Assembly (NCBI RefSeq): GCF_003344865.1
Contig: NZ_CP031165.1
Location: 4,779,910 to 4,843,909, forward strand
Length of the DNA stretch: 64,000 bases
Origin: Euzebya pacifica
Lineage (GTDB): Bacteria > Actinomycetota > Nitriliruptoria > Euzebyales > Euzebyaceae
Direction: 5' to 3'
Shown here: one piece after another, positions 34,139 through 41,691 of the stretch
How positions within the stretch are numbered: the stretch's first letter is position 1
Layout: each line of letters opens with the position of its first letter
The notes under the pieces: generated by a model
What the model saw: only the letters and a program-made list of their open reading frames with translations
Told to the model about the DNA's origin: nothing
Databases searched by the model: none
Made by a program: the position numbers and the translations under genes

Positions 34139-35683
34139 CTAGACCTGCCGGTCAGTGGACCAGCGGGCGCTGCGGAGGCTGGCCTTGTCGATCTTGCCGA
34201 CGGCGTTCTTGGGCAGGCTGTCGACGCGGACGACGGTCTCGGGGACCTTCAGCGACGACAACCCCTCCTGCGTGCACCAGGTCTGCAGGTCGGGCAGGTC
34301 GACGGTGTCGCTGCGAAGTGCGACCACGGCCTCGATCGCCTCGCCCCAGCGCTCGTCGGGGACGCCGATGACGGCGACCTCCAGCACGTCGGGGTGCCGG
34401 TGGATGACGGCCTCGACCTCGCTCGGGGCGATGTTGTAGCCGCCCCGGATGATGATGTCCTTGACCCGGTCGACGATGTAGAGGAACCCGTCGGCGTCGA
34501 CGGTGGCGATGTCGCCGGAGCGGACCCATCCGTCGACCAGCGTCTGGGCGGTCCGCTCGGGCTCGCCGTAGTAGCCCTTCATCATGTAGGGGGCGGCGAA
34601 GATGACCTCGCCCCGTTCGCCGGTGTCGACGTCGCGGCCGTCGGCGTCGACGACGCGCACGTCCATCAGGTAGGAGGACTGGCCGGCCGACCCGAACAGC
34701 TCGGGGCGGCCGTCGAGGGCGGCCAGGTGGTCGGCCTTGCGCAGCATGGTGCCGATGGAGGCGACCTCGGCCATGCCGTAGAGCTGCACGAAGATCGGGC
34801 CGAACCGCTCGACCAGCGCTCGGGCCTTGTCCGGGGCCATGGGGGCGGCGCCGTAGCCGACGGTGACCAGCCCGTCCAGCGCCGTCGAGCCTGCGGGGAT
34901 GCGGTCGAGCAGCCGGTACAGCTGGGTGGGGACGAGGTAGGTGTGGGTGGCCCGGTGGTGGGCGACGGCGTCGACGAACGATTGCGGGTCGAAGCCGCGG
35001 CTGTCGACGAGCCCGACGGCGGCGCCGACCATCATGCAGGGCACCAGGGTGATGTTGACCGAGGAGTTGTGCGGGATGGCGACCAGGTACCGGCTGGTGT
35101 GGTCGATCTCGTACTCCATGCACGCGACCGGCGCGTGCTGCATGACGCGGGAGTGGTCGAACCACACCCCCTTGGGGGTGCCGGTCGTGCCGCTGGTGTA
35201 GACGATGCAGAACTCGTCCTCGGGCCGGACCTCGTGCAGCGTGGCCGGGTCGGTCGTGGCGGCGCGGTCACGCCTTGCGGCCCATCCCTCCTGCCCGGGG
35301 TCGTCGAGCTCCAGCACGGGGATGCCGGCGGGGTCGGCGACCTCGTGGGCCAGGTCGGCCAGGTCGGCGGAGGCGATGATCACCGACGGTTCGGCGTTGC
35401 CGAGGATGTGGGAGAGGTCGGTGGCGGACAGCCGGAAGTTGAGGCCGACGTAGACCATGCCGGCCTTGGCGACGCCGGCCAGGACCTCGCAGACCTCGAG
35501 CCGGTTGGGGGCGAGGAGGGCGACCCGGTCGCCGCGGTCGACGCCCATGTCGGCCAGCAGGTGGGCGACCTGGTTGGAGCGGCGGTCCAGCTCGACCCAG
35601 GTCAGCTCGCCGGTGTCGTCGAAGGCGGCGACCCGGTCGGGGTACCGGCGGGCGGAGCGGGTGACGGTGAGGCCGACGTTCAT
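34139..35683 (-). CDS. Acyl-CoA synthetase (AMP-binding)
   Basis: A 514-residue class I adenylate-forming enzyme: phosphate loop IVYTSGTTGTPKGV (about residues 160-173), YGMAEVAS as A5 motif, WVRSGDIATVDADGFLYIVDR for A7-A8, and the C-terminal lysine in KNAVGKIDKASLR. It makes a CoA thioester, the entry step to the operon's beta-oxidation enzymes. The ATG at 35683 overlaps the DUF35 stop (ATGA). A longer in-frame start at 35767 would lie inside DUF35 and is rejected. Resembles FadD3/FadD17-like ligases in pattern only; the symbol is not assigned. Confidence 0.9.
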   Translation of the reverse strand: MNVGLTVTRSARRYPDRVAAFDDTGELTWVELDRRSNQVAHLLADMGVDRGDRVALLAPNRLEVCEVLAGVAKAGMVYVGLNFRLSATDLSHILGNAEPSVIIASADLADLAHEVADPAGIPVLELDDPGQEGWAARRDRAATTDPATLHEVRPEDEFCIVYTSGTTGTPKGVWFDHSRVMQHAPVACMEYEIDHTSRYLVAIPHNSSVNITLVPCMMVGAAVGLVDSRGFDPQSFVDAVAHHRATHTYLVPTQLYRLLDRIPAGSTALDGLVTVGYGAAPMAPDKARALVERFGPIFVQLYGMAEVASIGTMLRKADHLAALDGRPELFGSAGQSSYLMDVRVVDADGRDVDTGERGEVIFAAPYMMKGYYGEPERTAQTLVDGWVRSGDIATVDADGFLYIVDRVKDIIIRGGYNIAPSEVEAVIHRHPDVLEVAVIGVPDERWGEAIEAVVALRSDTVDLPDLQTWCTQEGLSSLKVPETVVRVDSLPKNAVGKIDKASLRSARWSTDRQV

Positions 35684-36105
35684 GCCGGCGCCCCCTCGCC
35701 GTGGTGCAGGTCGACATTCGGGGTCGGGGTGAAGACGGGCAGACGGCGTCCGTCCCGGTCCTCCCATGCCACGGTGACGCGCTGGCCGATGTACACCTCG
35801 GCCGGATCGCAGCCGACGATGTTGGTCATCAGGTGCCAGCCCTCGTCGAGGTCGACGATCGCCACGACGTAGGGGACGTCACGGTCGCCGGTCGGCGAGC
35901 GGTGGACGACGGAGTGGCTGTACACCGTCCCGAGCCCGTCGCTGCGCTGCCAGGTCAACGCCTCGGACTGGCAGGCGGGGCAGGCGATGCGGGGGGTGAA
36001 GAGGTTGAGCGCGCAGTTGTCGCAGACCTGGCGAACCAGCTGCCGGTCGGCCGCACCACTCCAGAACGGTTCGGTGAGGGGCGAGGGGGTCGGGAGGCCG
36101 ATCAC
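35680..36105 (-). CDS. DUF35 zinc-ribbon/OB-fold protein
   Basis: A 141-residue protein with an N-terminal helix (TEPFWSGAADRQLVRQ), a four-cysteine zinc ribbon (CDNCALNLFTPRIACPAC) and an OB-fold (GTVYSHSVVHRSP, VPYVVAIVDLDEGWHLMTNI, IGQRVTVAWED). DUF35 proteins bind acyl-CoA through the ribbon and OB parts and act as partners of thiolase-fold enzymes such as Ltp2-like aldolases. The matching thiolase is two genes on. The GTG at 36105 overlaps the upstream stop (GTGA) and the end overlaps the ligase start (ATGA), so it is tightly tied to both. Confidence 0.88.
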   Translation of the reverse strand: MIGLPTPSPLTEPFWSGAADRQLVRQVCDNCALNLFTPRIACPACQSEALTWQRSDGLGTVYSHSVVHRSPTGDRDVPYVVAIVDLDEGWHLMTNIVGCDPAEVYIGQRVTVAWEDRDGRRLPVFTPTPNVDLHHGEGAPA

Positions 36106-36968
36106 GACGTCGGGACCTCGGCCAGCAGCAGATGGGCGGCCTGCTTGGCGGGCATGCCGACCTCGACGCCGCGGCGGCGGGCCGGTTCGTTGCAGGCGGC
36201 GATGATGCCGTCGACATAGCTGGACTGGGCGTCGCCGATGGCGGCGGTCATGGCCGAGACGCTGGCACCGGCAAGGCCGTGCTCCTCCACAATCGCCAAA
36301 CCGGCGGTGCCCGAGTCGTTCTTGGCGCCTCCACCGTCGGAGCAGATGAAGCCCCACGGCCGGAACTCCAGCAGGAAGGAGGCGCCCGACCGGCCGGTGT
36401 GGCCGGCGGTGACCAGGACGTTGCGGTCACGGTCCTCGGGCCGGGCGAAGATGATGGAGTCGGTGACGACGACCTGGCGGCCGGTGGGTGAGGTCTCCAC
36501 GACCTCCCGGCGGACCTTGGTGCCGACCTCGGTGTCGCTCGGGTCGGTGGCCAGCAGGCGGCGGGCGGCCTCGGCGACCGGCATGCCCGGGGAGACCCCG
36601 CACTGTTCGGCGAGGATGTTGACCCGGCTGACGACCCCCTCGTCGTGGAGGTCCTGCCCGTTGCCGAGCTCGGCGGTGGCCCCGTCAGCGGCGACGGCGG
36701 GGATGCCGAGGGCTTCGAGGTAGTACAGCCCCTGGATGCCCGCGGCGTCCTTGCCGATCCCCCCGTCGTGCCCGATGACCGCTCGCGGGCGGTGGGGGGC
36801 CATCAACCGCGCGGGCAGCACCCCGATGTAGGACGCGGCGACGACCACGTCGTGGTCGGTGTTGCTCGCGTCGACGTAGCGGGCGGAGTCCATCGTGACG
36901 ACGCGCCGGCCCCCCTCCTCGACCACGACCTCCTGCGGATGCGGCTCGGACTCCAGCAGGTCACCCAT
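36102..36968 (-). CDS. Two-domain protein of unknown family (paralogue of 8690-9526)
   Basis: A 288-residue protein of the same unrecognised family as 8690-9526. Both halves repeat a core: SYIGVLPARLMAPHRPRAVI, GHDGGIGKDAAGIQGLYYLE, then TAELGNGQDLHDEG versus GHTGRSGASFLLEFRPWGFI, CSDGGGAKNDSGTAGLAIVE, then TAAIGDAQSSYVDG, each ending in N..A...GV..GM...AA..LL. No signal peptide is present. ATG 36968 has GGAGGAG six bases upstream. It is first in an operon with DUF35, CoA ligase, thiolase-like aldolase and 3-hydroxyacyl-CoA dehydrogenase and overlaps DUF35 by four bases. A role in handling a CoA ester or its aldol cleavage is the best guess from context only. Confidence 0.78.
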   Translation of the reverse strand: MGDLLESEPHPQEVVVEEGGRRVVTMDSARYVDASNTDHDVVVAASYIGVLPARLMAPHRPRAVIGHDGGIGKDAAGIQGLYYLEALGIPAVAADGATAELGNGQDLHDEGVVSRVNILAEQCGVSPGMPVAEAARRLLATDPSDTEVGTKVRREVVETSPTGRQVVVTDSIIFARPEDRDRNVLVTAGHTGRSGASFLLEFRPWGFICSDGGGAKNDSGTAGLAIVEEHGLAGASVSAMTAAIGDAQSSYVDGIIAACNEPARRRGVEVGMPAKQAAHLLLAEVPTS

Positions 36969-37017
36969 GACGCTCTCCTCCACACGACTCGACGATCACA
37001 TCGCCAAGCGTAGAGGA

Positions 37018-37035
37018 TATTCATGCGCATGGATA
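37018..37035. promoter_or_regulatory. Near-perfect 18-bp palindrome TATTCATGCGCATGGATA
   Basis: The two half-sites differ at one pair only (TATTCATGC / GCATGGATA). It lies 50 bases upstream of the operon starting at 36968. Related sites are at 39402, 51243 and, weaker, 12039. A FadR-like GntR regulator is encoded 235 bases away (37270-38064), which makes it the leading candidate binder. Confidence 0.6.
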
Positions 37036-37186
37036 ACCCGAACCCAGCGTTGGATCGGAGTGTGCTTCAAACCCCAGTGGACAGAGCTCCACCGCCGCAG
37101 GGCGCCGACGACTCCGTGGGGGCTCCCGCAGTGCCCCGATGCGAAGCGAGGGGTCGAGGAAGCCGCCGCGGATCGTCGGCCACCAG

Positions 37187-37266
37187 CCCGAGGACCGTCC
37201 GAGCGGAGCGAGGACCAGCAACGGAGCCCGAGGACCAGACGAGCGAAGCGAGGACCAACAAACAAC
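37187..37266. repeat. Two 40-bp direct repeats in a gene-free stretch
   Basis: Copies 37187-37226 and 37227-37266 both begin CCCGAGGACC and share CGAGCG.AGCGAGGACCA. The 300-base stretch 36969-37269 holds this repeat, the palindrome at 37018 and a nearby GCGAAGCGAGG, but no supported gene. It separates two genes on the same strand. Confidence 0.55.
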
Positions 37267-37269
37267 GCA

Positions 37270-38064
37270 TCACGCGCCGCCGAAATGCTCCCAGGACAGC
37301 TTGTGGGTCAGGACGTTGCTGTAGCGCTTCTCGAAGTAGACGAGGGTGTCGTCCATGTGGGCCTTCATCGCCGCTTCGCTGGCGTCGGGGTCGGCGGCCG
37401 CGACGGCGTCGGCGATGGCCTGGTGCGCCTCGAGGACGGCCTTGCGGAACCGCAGTGGGTAGTCGATGCCGAGCACGGTGCCGTCGGTGATCCAGTGCAA
37501 CGAGTTGATCAGGTAGCCGAAGATCGGGTTGCCCGATCCCCAGGCGATCAGGTCGTGGAACTGCCGGTTCTCGTCGAGGAAGGTGTCCCAGTCCGAGAGG
37601 TTGGCGCCCATCCGCTCGACGGATTCCTGCAGCGCCTCGACCGTGTGGGCGTCGTCGGCGCTGGCGGCCAGGCGGGCGGTCATGGGCTCCAGGCCCTGCC
37701 GTGCCTCGATGACCGACCGGAACTCCGTCCCCGCGAACTGCATGAGCAGGGCGAAGGTCGAGGCCAGGTGGCGTGAGTCGGGGGTGGCCACCAGCGGCCC
37801 ACCCTTGGGGCCGGTCTTGATGGTCAGCACGCCCTGCAGCTCGAGGTAGCGCAGCGCCTCGCGCATGGTGCCGCGGCCGACGTTGAAGTCCTCCATGAGC
37901 ACCCGCTCGGGCGGCAGCGAGTCGCCCTCGCCGAGCTGCTCGGCGGTGATCCGGTCGACGATGCCGGCGGCGACGATCGTGGCGGTCTTCTGTGGACGGC
38001 TGCGGCTGACGCTCCGGGGGGTGACGTCCAGACGTCGCCCGTCCTTGTCCCGCACTCCAGCCAT
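37270..38064 (-). CDS. GntR-family regulator, FadR/FCD type
   Basis: A 264-residue regulator. Residues about 28-95 form the winged helix (AEQLGEGDSLPPERVLMEDF then NVGRGTMREALRYLELQGVL, with GPKGGPLV as wing). Residues about 115-240 form an all-helical FCD ligand domain with metal-site pattern DENRQFHDLIAWGSGNPIF and later histidines. Such proteins typically repress fatty-acid or small-acid catabolism and release DNA on binding an acyl-CoA or organic acid. It lies 101 bases behind an acyl-CoA dehydrogenase with its own promoter space. The repeated palindrome at 37018/39402/51243 may be its operator (inference). Confidence 0.9.
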   Translation of the reverse strand: MAGVRDKDGRRLDVTPRSVSRSRPQKTATIVAAGIVDRITAEQLGEGDSLPPERVLMEDFNVGRGTMREALRYLELQGVLTIKTGPKGGPLVATPDSRHLASTFALLMQFAGTEFRSVIEARQGLEPMTARLAASADDAHTVEALQESVERMGANLSDWDTFLDENRQFHDLIAWGSGNPIFGYLINSLHWITDGTVLGIDYPLRFRKAVLEAHQAIADAVAAADPDASEAAMKAHMDDTLVYFEKRYSNVLTHKLSWEHFGGA

Positions 38065-38165
38065 CCCCGAACCCTTCGTTCGCCTATTCAGTCGGTTTAT
38101 CACCCTCAACGTAACCGCTGGACCCGCCAACCCGTCGACGGTATTGCGAACGACTGTCAGCAGGC

Positions 38166-39344
38166 TCAGCTGCGCTGGTCGAACCGCCGGCCCAGGTACT
38201 GGGAGATGATCCGCGTGCGCTGGATGGTGGGTGTGCCCCCGCCGAGCGCCCAGCCGTGGGCGTCTCGGTGGTGCCGTTCGACGTGGTAATCCGGGTGATA
38301 ACCGTACCCGCCGTGCAGCATCACAGCCTTGTCCGACACGCCCTTGGCCATCTCGTTGGAGAAGCACTTGGCCATCGACGCCTGGAGCGGGTCCGGGGTG
38401 CCCCGACCGGCTGCAGCGGCAGCCCGCCAGATCAGCAGCCTGGCCGCCTCGACCTGCAGGATCATGTCCGCCAGCTGCTCCTGGACGGTCTGGAACTCGA
38501 TGATCGGCTTGCCGAACTGGTGCCGTTCCTGGACGTAGGCGGCGGTGCGGTCCACGCAGGCCTGCCCGATCGCGAGGCTCATGGTGGAGTTGCCCAGCCG
38601 CTCGATGGAGAACGCTTCGAACAGCTGCTTGAACCCACCGGCGGGGATGATCAGGTTCTCGGCGGGCACGCGGACGTTGTCGAGGAACATGTCGGCCGAC
38701 GGAATGCCGCGGAACCCCATCATCTGCTCCTGCGGACCGAAGGTCAGCCCCTCGGTGTCGGCGTCGACCAGCACCGCGCCGATCCCCCGTGCACCGGGGT
38801 TGTCGTCGAGGCGGACGTAGATCAGGTACTGCTCGGCGTGGCCGGCGCCGGAGCACCAGCGCTTCATGCCCTCCACCACGTAGTGGTCGCCGTCCCGGCG
38901 GGCGGTGGTGGTCAGGTCGGTGGCGGCCGATCCGGCGTCCGGCTCGGAGATGGAGACGGCAAGGGTCGACTCGCCACGGACGATCGGCGGGAGGATCCGC
39001 TGCTTCTGCTCCTCGGTGCCGAACAGCTCGATGACCCGGGTCGGGCCGGTGTTGGCCTCGAAGACCTGGAAGGCGACGATCTGGTTGCGCTTGGCGATCT
39101 CCTCCACCACCAGGAGGGCGTCGAGCAGGTCACCACCCGCACCGCCGTAGGCCTCGGGGATGGCGATGCCCAGCAGCCCGAGCTCGGCCAGCCGCTTGCG
39201 CTCGACATCGGGGAGGAACGTGGCGTTGCGGTCCCACTCCAGCGCCACGTCGGCCCAGTGCTCGTCGGCCACCCGGGCCGCCATGTCCCGCAGGGCCTCC
39301 TGCTCCTCGGTCAAGGTGAAGTCGATCACGGTTCGCCCGTCCAT
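38166..39344 (-). CDS. Acyl-CoA dehydrogenase
   Basis: A roughly 392-residue acyl-CoA dehydrogenase: LAVSISEPDAGSAATDLTT and VVEGMKRWCSGAGHAE in the FAD/substrate barrel, ERHQFGKPIIEFQTVQEQLADM in the helical domain, and MLHGGYGYHPDYHVERHHRDAHGW. The usual catalytic glutamate loop before the C-terminus reads ALGGGTPTIQRTRIISQYLGR, with Pro-Thr in place of the ThrGlu of GGTTEI, so the base may be elsewhere or absent. The start is uncertain between ATG 39344, GTG 39329 and ATG 39395. A regulatory-looking palindrome sits at 39402-39419, so 39395 would be nearly leaderless. Confidence 0.8.
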   Translation of the reverse strand: MDGRTVIDFTLTEEQEALRDMAARVADEHWADVALEWDRNATFLPDVERKRLAELGLLGIAIPEAYGGAGGDLLDALLVVEEIAKRNQIVAFQVFEANTGPTRVIELFGTEEQKQRILPPIVRGESTLAVSISEPDAGSAATDLTTTARRDGDHYVVEGMKRWCSGAGHAEQYLIYVRLDDNPGARGIGAVLVDADTEGLTFGPQEQMMGFRGIPSADMFLDNVRVPAENLIIPAGGFKQLFEAFSIERLGNSTMSLAIGQACVDRTAAYVQERHQFGKPIIEFQTVQEQLADMILQVEAARLLIWRAAAAAGRGTPDPLQASMAKCFSNEMAKGVSDKAVMLHGGYGYHPDYHVERHHRDAHGWALGGGTPTIQRTRIISQYLGRRFDQRS

Positions 39345-39401
39345 CTCCGACGCCGACCAGCGGCGCCTCGCTGTGGCGTCGCCGACGCCGCTCATAAAGG
39401 G

Positions 39402-39419
39402 TATTCATGAGCATAGATG
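39402..39419. promoter_or_regulatory. Operator-like site TATTCATGAGCATAGATG
   Basis: Shares TATTCATG.GCAT..AT with the 18-bp palindrome at 37018. It lies just upstream of the acyl-CoA dehydrogenase start, the right place for repression by the adjacent GntR/FCD protein. Confidence 0.55.
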
Positions 39420-39461
39420 ACCGGCATCGATCCAGCCAGCGCGACGCCGGCCGAAACGACG

Positions 39462-39492
39462 ATCGGGCGGGCCCGCGATGGGCCCGCCCGAT
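39462..39492. terminator. Strong perfect hairpin
   Basis: ATCGGGCGGGCCC and GGGCCCGCCCGAT form a perfect 13-bp stem around a 5-base loop. It lies 23 bases past the TetR gene end and insulates that operon from the acyl-CoA dehydrogenase promoter. Confidence 0.7.
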
Positions 39493-39514
39493 GGGGGATT
39501 CGTCTGGCGTGGAC

Positions 39515-40129
39515 TCAGGACCGGTAACCCTCGAGCAGGAGGGTGGCGATCTGTTCGGCGACCTCGTCGGTGGTCATGCTGCCGTTGGGGTCGAACCAGC
39601 GGTGCGCCCAGATCGACGCACCCAGCAGGGTGGCGGTGGCCACGGCCGGGTCGACGTCGGTGAACTCGCCCGCTTCGACACCGTCGATGTAGATCTGTCG
39701 GGCGACACGGGTGTACTCGCGCTCGCGGTCGCGGATGGCCTCTTCGCGTTCGGCCGACAGCAGCCCACGTTCGTTGTAGAAGACGCTGTTGGCGTCGAGG
39801 TTCTCCAGGATCACCCGGGTGTTCTCCACCAGCAGGTCGTGCATCTTCTCCGTGGGCGACAGGTCGGTGGCAGCGACCGCCTCCATCCGCTCCAGCCCGC
39901 TGTCGACGATCTCGTCGACGATGGCGAAGAGGATGTCCTCCTTGGACTTGAAGTAGTAGTAGATCGCCGGCTTGGTGAAGCCGATCCGATCCGCGATGTC
40001 GTCCAGCGAGGTGGCGTGGTAGCCCTTCTCGCGGAACAGCTCGGTCGACACGTCGATGATCTGCGCCTTGCGCCCCGTGCGCTTGCGCTTGTCGACCTTG
40101 CCCGCGGCTGTCTTCGTCGTCGTCGCCAT
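39515..40129 (-). CDS. TetR-family regulator
   Basis: A 204-residue repressor. After a Lys/Arg-rich start, residues about 15-65 are a TetR helix-turn-helix (YHATSLDDIADRIGFTKPAI then YYYFKSKEDILFAIVDEI). The rest is an all-helical ligand domain. The start region follows a carboxyltransferase gene by five bases, so the regulator is the third gene of the ECH-carboxyltransferase-TetR operon and likely controls it. The promoter of that operon (42462-42598) holds AT-rich imperfect repeats. Whether it also binds the palindromes at 46762 and 58942 is open. Confidence 0.9.
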   Translation of the reverse strand: MATTTKTAAGKVDKRKRTGRKAQIIDVSTELFREKGYHATSLDDIADRIGFTKPAIYYYFKSKEDILFAIVDEIVDSGLERMEAVAATDLSPTEKMHDLLVENTRVILENLDANSVFYNERGLLSAEREEAIRDREREYTRVARQIYIDGVEAGEFTDVDPAVATATLLGASIWAHRWFDPNGSMTTDEVAEQIATLLLEGYRS

Positions 40130-40134
40130 CCTGG

Positions 40135-41691
40135 TTATCCCACTCCGTCCCGGTCGCCCCACCCGAACTCGATTCCCGTGAGGATGACCGAGCGCGTGTC
40201 TCTGGGGTCGATGATGTCATCCACGAACGTGTGCGCCGCGGATTCCCATGCAGCGGACTCGTCGATCCACTCCTGGGTCAGCTCCATCTCGAGCTTGTCG
40301 CGCGCCTCGCGACCACCGTCGGCCTCGGCCTGCTCGAGCATCCGCCGGTTGACGGTGACCACGCCGGTCTCGGGGGCCATGAAGCCCAGCTCCGCGATCG
40401 GCCAGCAGACCAAGAGGTCGGGGAGGGTCGGCCGTCCGCCCATGGCGTAGTGGCCGCCACCGAAGGCCTTGCGGACCACGACGGCGACGTGCGGCACCTT
40501 GGTGCGGGCCAGTCGTGCCACCAGCCGCTCGTACCACTGCACGATCCCCTGCCGTTCGGCCTGGATGCCGATCATCAGGCCGGGCACGTCCTGCAGGAAC
40601 ACCAGCGGCAAGTTGAACGTGTCGCACATGTCGATGAAGTTGTGCGCCTTCTCCAGCGCCCGCGCGTCCAGCGCACCGGCGCCGTGGCGAGGGTTGTTGG
40701 CGATGATGCCGACGGCCTGCCCCTCCATGCGGACGAACGCGGTGATCAGCGCCTTGCCGGCCTCCGGACGCCACGGCAGGAAGGTGTCGGCATCCACGAT
40801 CGCGTCGATGACGTCGTGCATGTCGTAGGCCTGCTTGGGGTTGGTCGGCACCACGTCCAGCAGGGTCTCGCGGTCCAGGCGCGGCTCGACCGCCGGGGCC
40901 CGCGGGGCGGGACGAGCGGCGTTGTTGGGCAGGTAGGACAGGTAGGCAGCGATGGCGTCGAACGCCTCGTCCTCGGTGGGGACGACGAGGTGGGCGGTCC
41001 CGATCTCCTGGGCGTGCTCGGGGCCGCCGAGCTCCTGGTCGGTGACCTTCTCGCCGATGGCGGACTCCACCACCGACGGGCCGGACAAGGCGATGGAGGA
41101 CGTCTCGGTCATCACGATGATGTGGGCGGTGCCGGCGTGCAGCGCCGAGTCGCCGTAGCCCGGGCCGAGCACCGCGGCGATACGCGGGATCTCCGGGAAG
41201 CCCTCCGGGGTCTGCAGGAAGGAGGAGAAGTCGAACGGCAGGCCCGAGAACCGCCAGCCCATCACGTCGGGGATCCGGCCGCCGTCGGCGTCGCACAGCA
41301 GGATCAGCGGCAGGCCCTTGGTGGCGGCGTAGGCGGCGATGCGGCCCTGCTTGCGCATGCTGATCGGTGCGGTCGTCCCGGCCAGTGTGGTGGCGTCGAT
41401 GCCGATGAGGCAGACCTTGCGCCCGTCGATGCGACCGAAGCCGGTGACGCAGCCATCGCCCGGTATCGGCTTGTCCTTGCGCAGCTCCGGCTCGGCGAGC
41501 ATGCCGATCTCGTAGAAGCTGCCCTCGTCGAGCACACCGGCGATGCGTTCGCGAACGGTCAGGCGGCCGCTGTCGTGGTGGCGCTGCACCTTCTCGGGGC
41601 CACCCATCGCCAGGGCGATGTCGCGGCGCTTCTGCAGCTCCTCGAGCCGCTCGTGCATCGTCGGGGGGGTCGGTCGGTCCACGGTGTTCAC
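40135..41691 (-). CDS. Acyl-CoA carboxylase carboxyltransferase (beta) subunit
   Basis: A 518-residue biotin-dependent carboxyltransferase of the PccB/AccD type. It has the two crotonase-like halves: the N-terminal GRIDGRKVCLIGIDATTLAGTTAP, then AATKGLPLILLCDADGGRIP and GPGYGDSALHAGTAHIIVM; the C-terminal AHNFIDMCDTFNLPLVFLQDVPGLMIG and RKAFGGGHYAMGG. It transfers CO2 from carboxybiotin to an acyl-CoA. No biotin carboxylase/carrier subunit is in the window, so the alpha subunit must be coded elsewhere. GTG 41691 overlaps the hydratase stop (GTGA). Substrate may be a branched or methyl-substituted enoyl-CoA (inference from the neighbours). Confidence 0.9.
   Translation of the reverse strand: MNTVDRPTPPTMHERLEELQKRRDIALAMGGPEKVQRHHDSGRLTVRERIAGVLDEGSFYEIGMLAEPELRKDKPIPGDGCVTGFGRIDGRKVCLIGIDATTLAGTTAPISMRKQGRIAAYAATKGLPLILLCDADGGRIPDVMGWRFSGLPFDFSSFLQTPEGFPEIPRIAAVLGPGYGDSALHAGTAHIIVMTETSSIALSGPSVVESAIGEKVTDQELGGPEHAQEIGTAHLVVPTEDEAFDAIAAYLSYLPNNAARPAPRAPAVEPRLDRETLLDVVPTNPKQAYDMHDVIDAIVDADTFLPWRPEAGKALITAFVRMEGQAVGIIANNPRHGAGALDARALEKAHNFIDMCDTFNLPLVFLQDVPGLMIGIQAERQGIVQWYERLVARLARTKVPHVAVVVRKAFGGGHYAMGGRPTLPDLLVCWPIAELGFMAPETGVVTVNRRMLEQAEADGGREARDKLEMELTQEWIDESAAWESAAHTFVDDIIDPRDTRSVILTGIEFGWGDRDGVG

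Noticed and set aside
32372-35872. Very long antisense open frame (over 1100 codons) across the operon 32-36 kb
   Set aside because: Gly/Arg/Val/Asp-rich low-complexity translation typical of the reverse of GC-rich genes; the opposite strand holds recognised enzymes with coupled starts.
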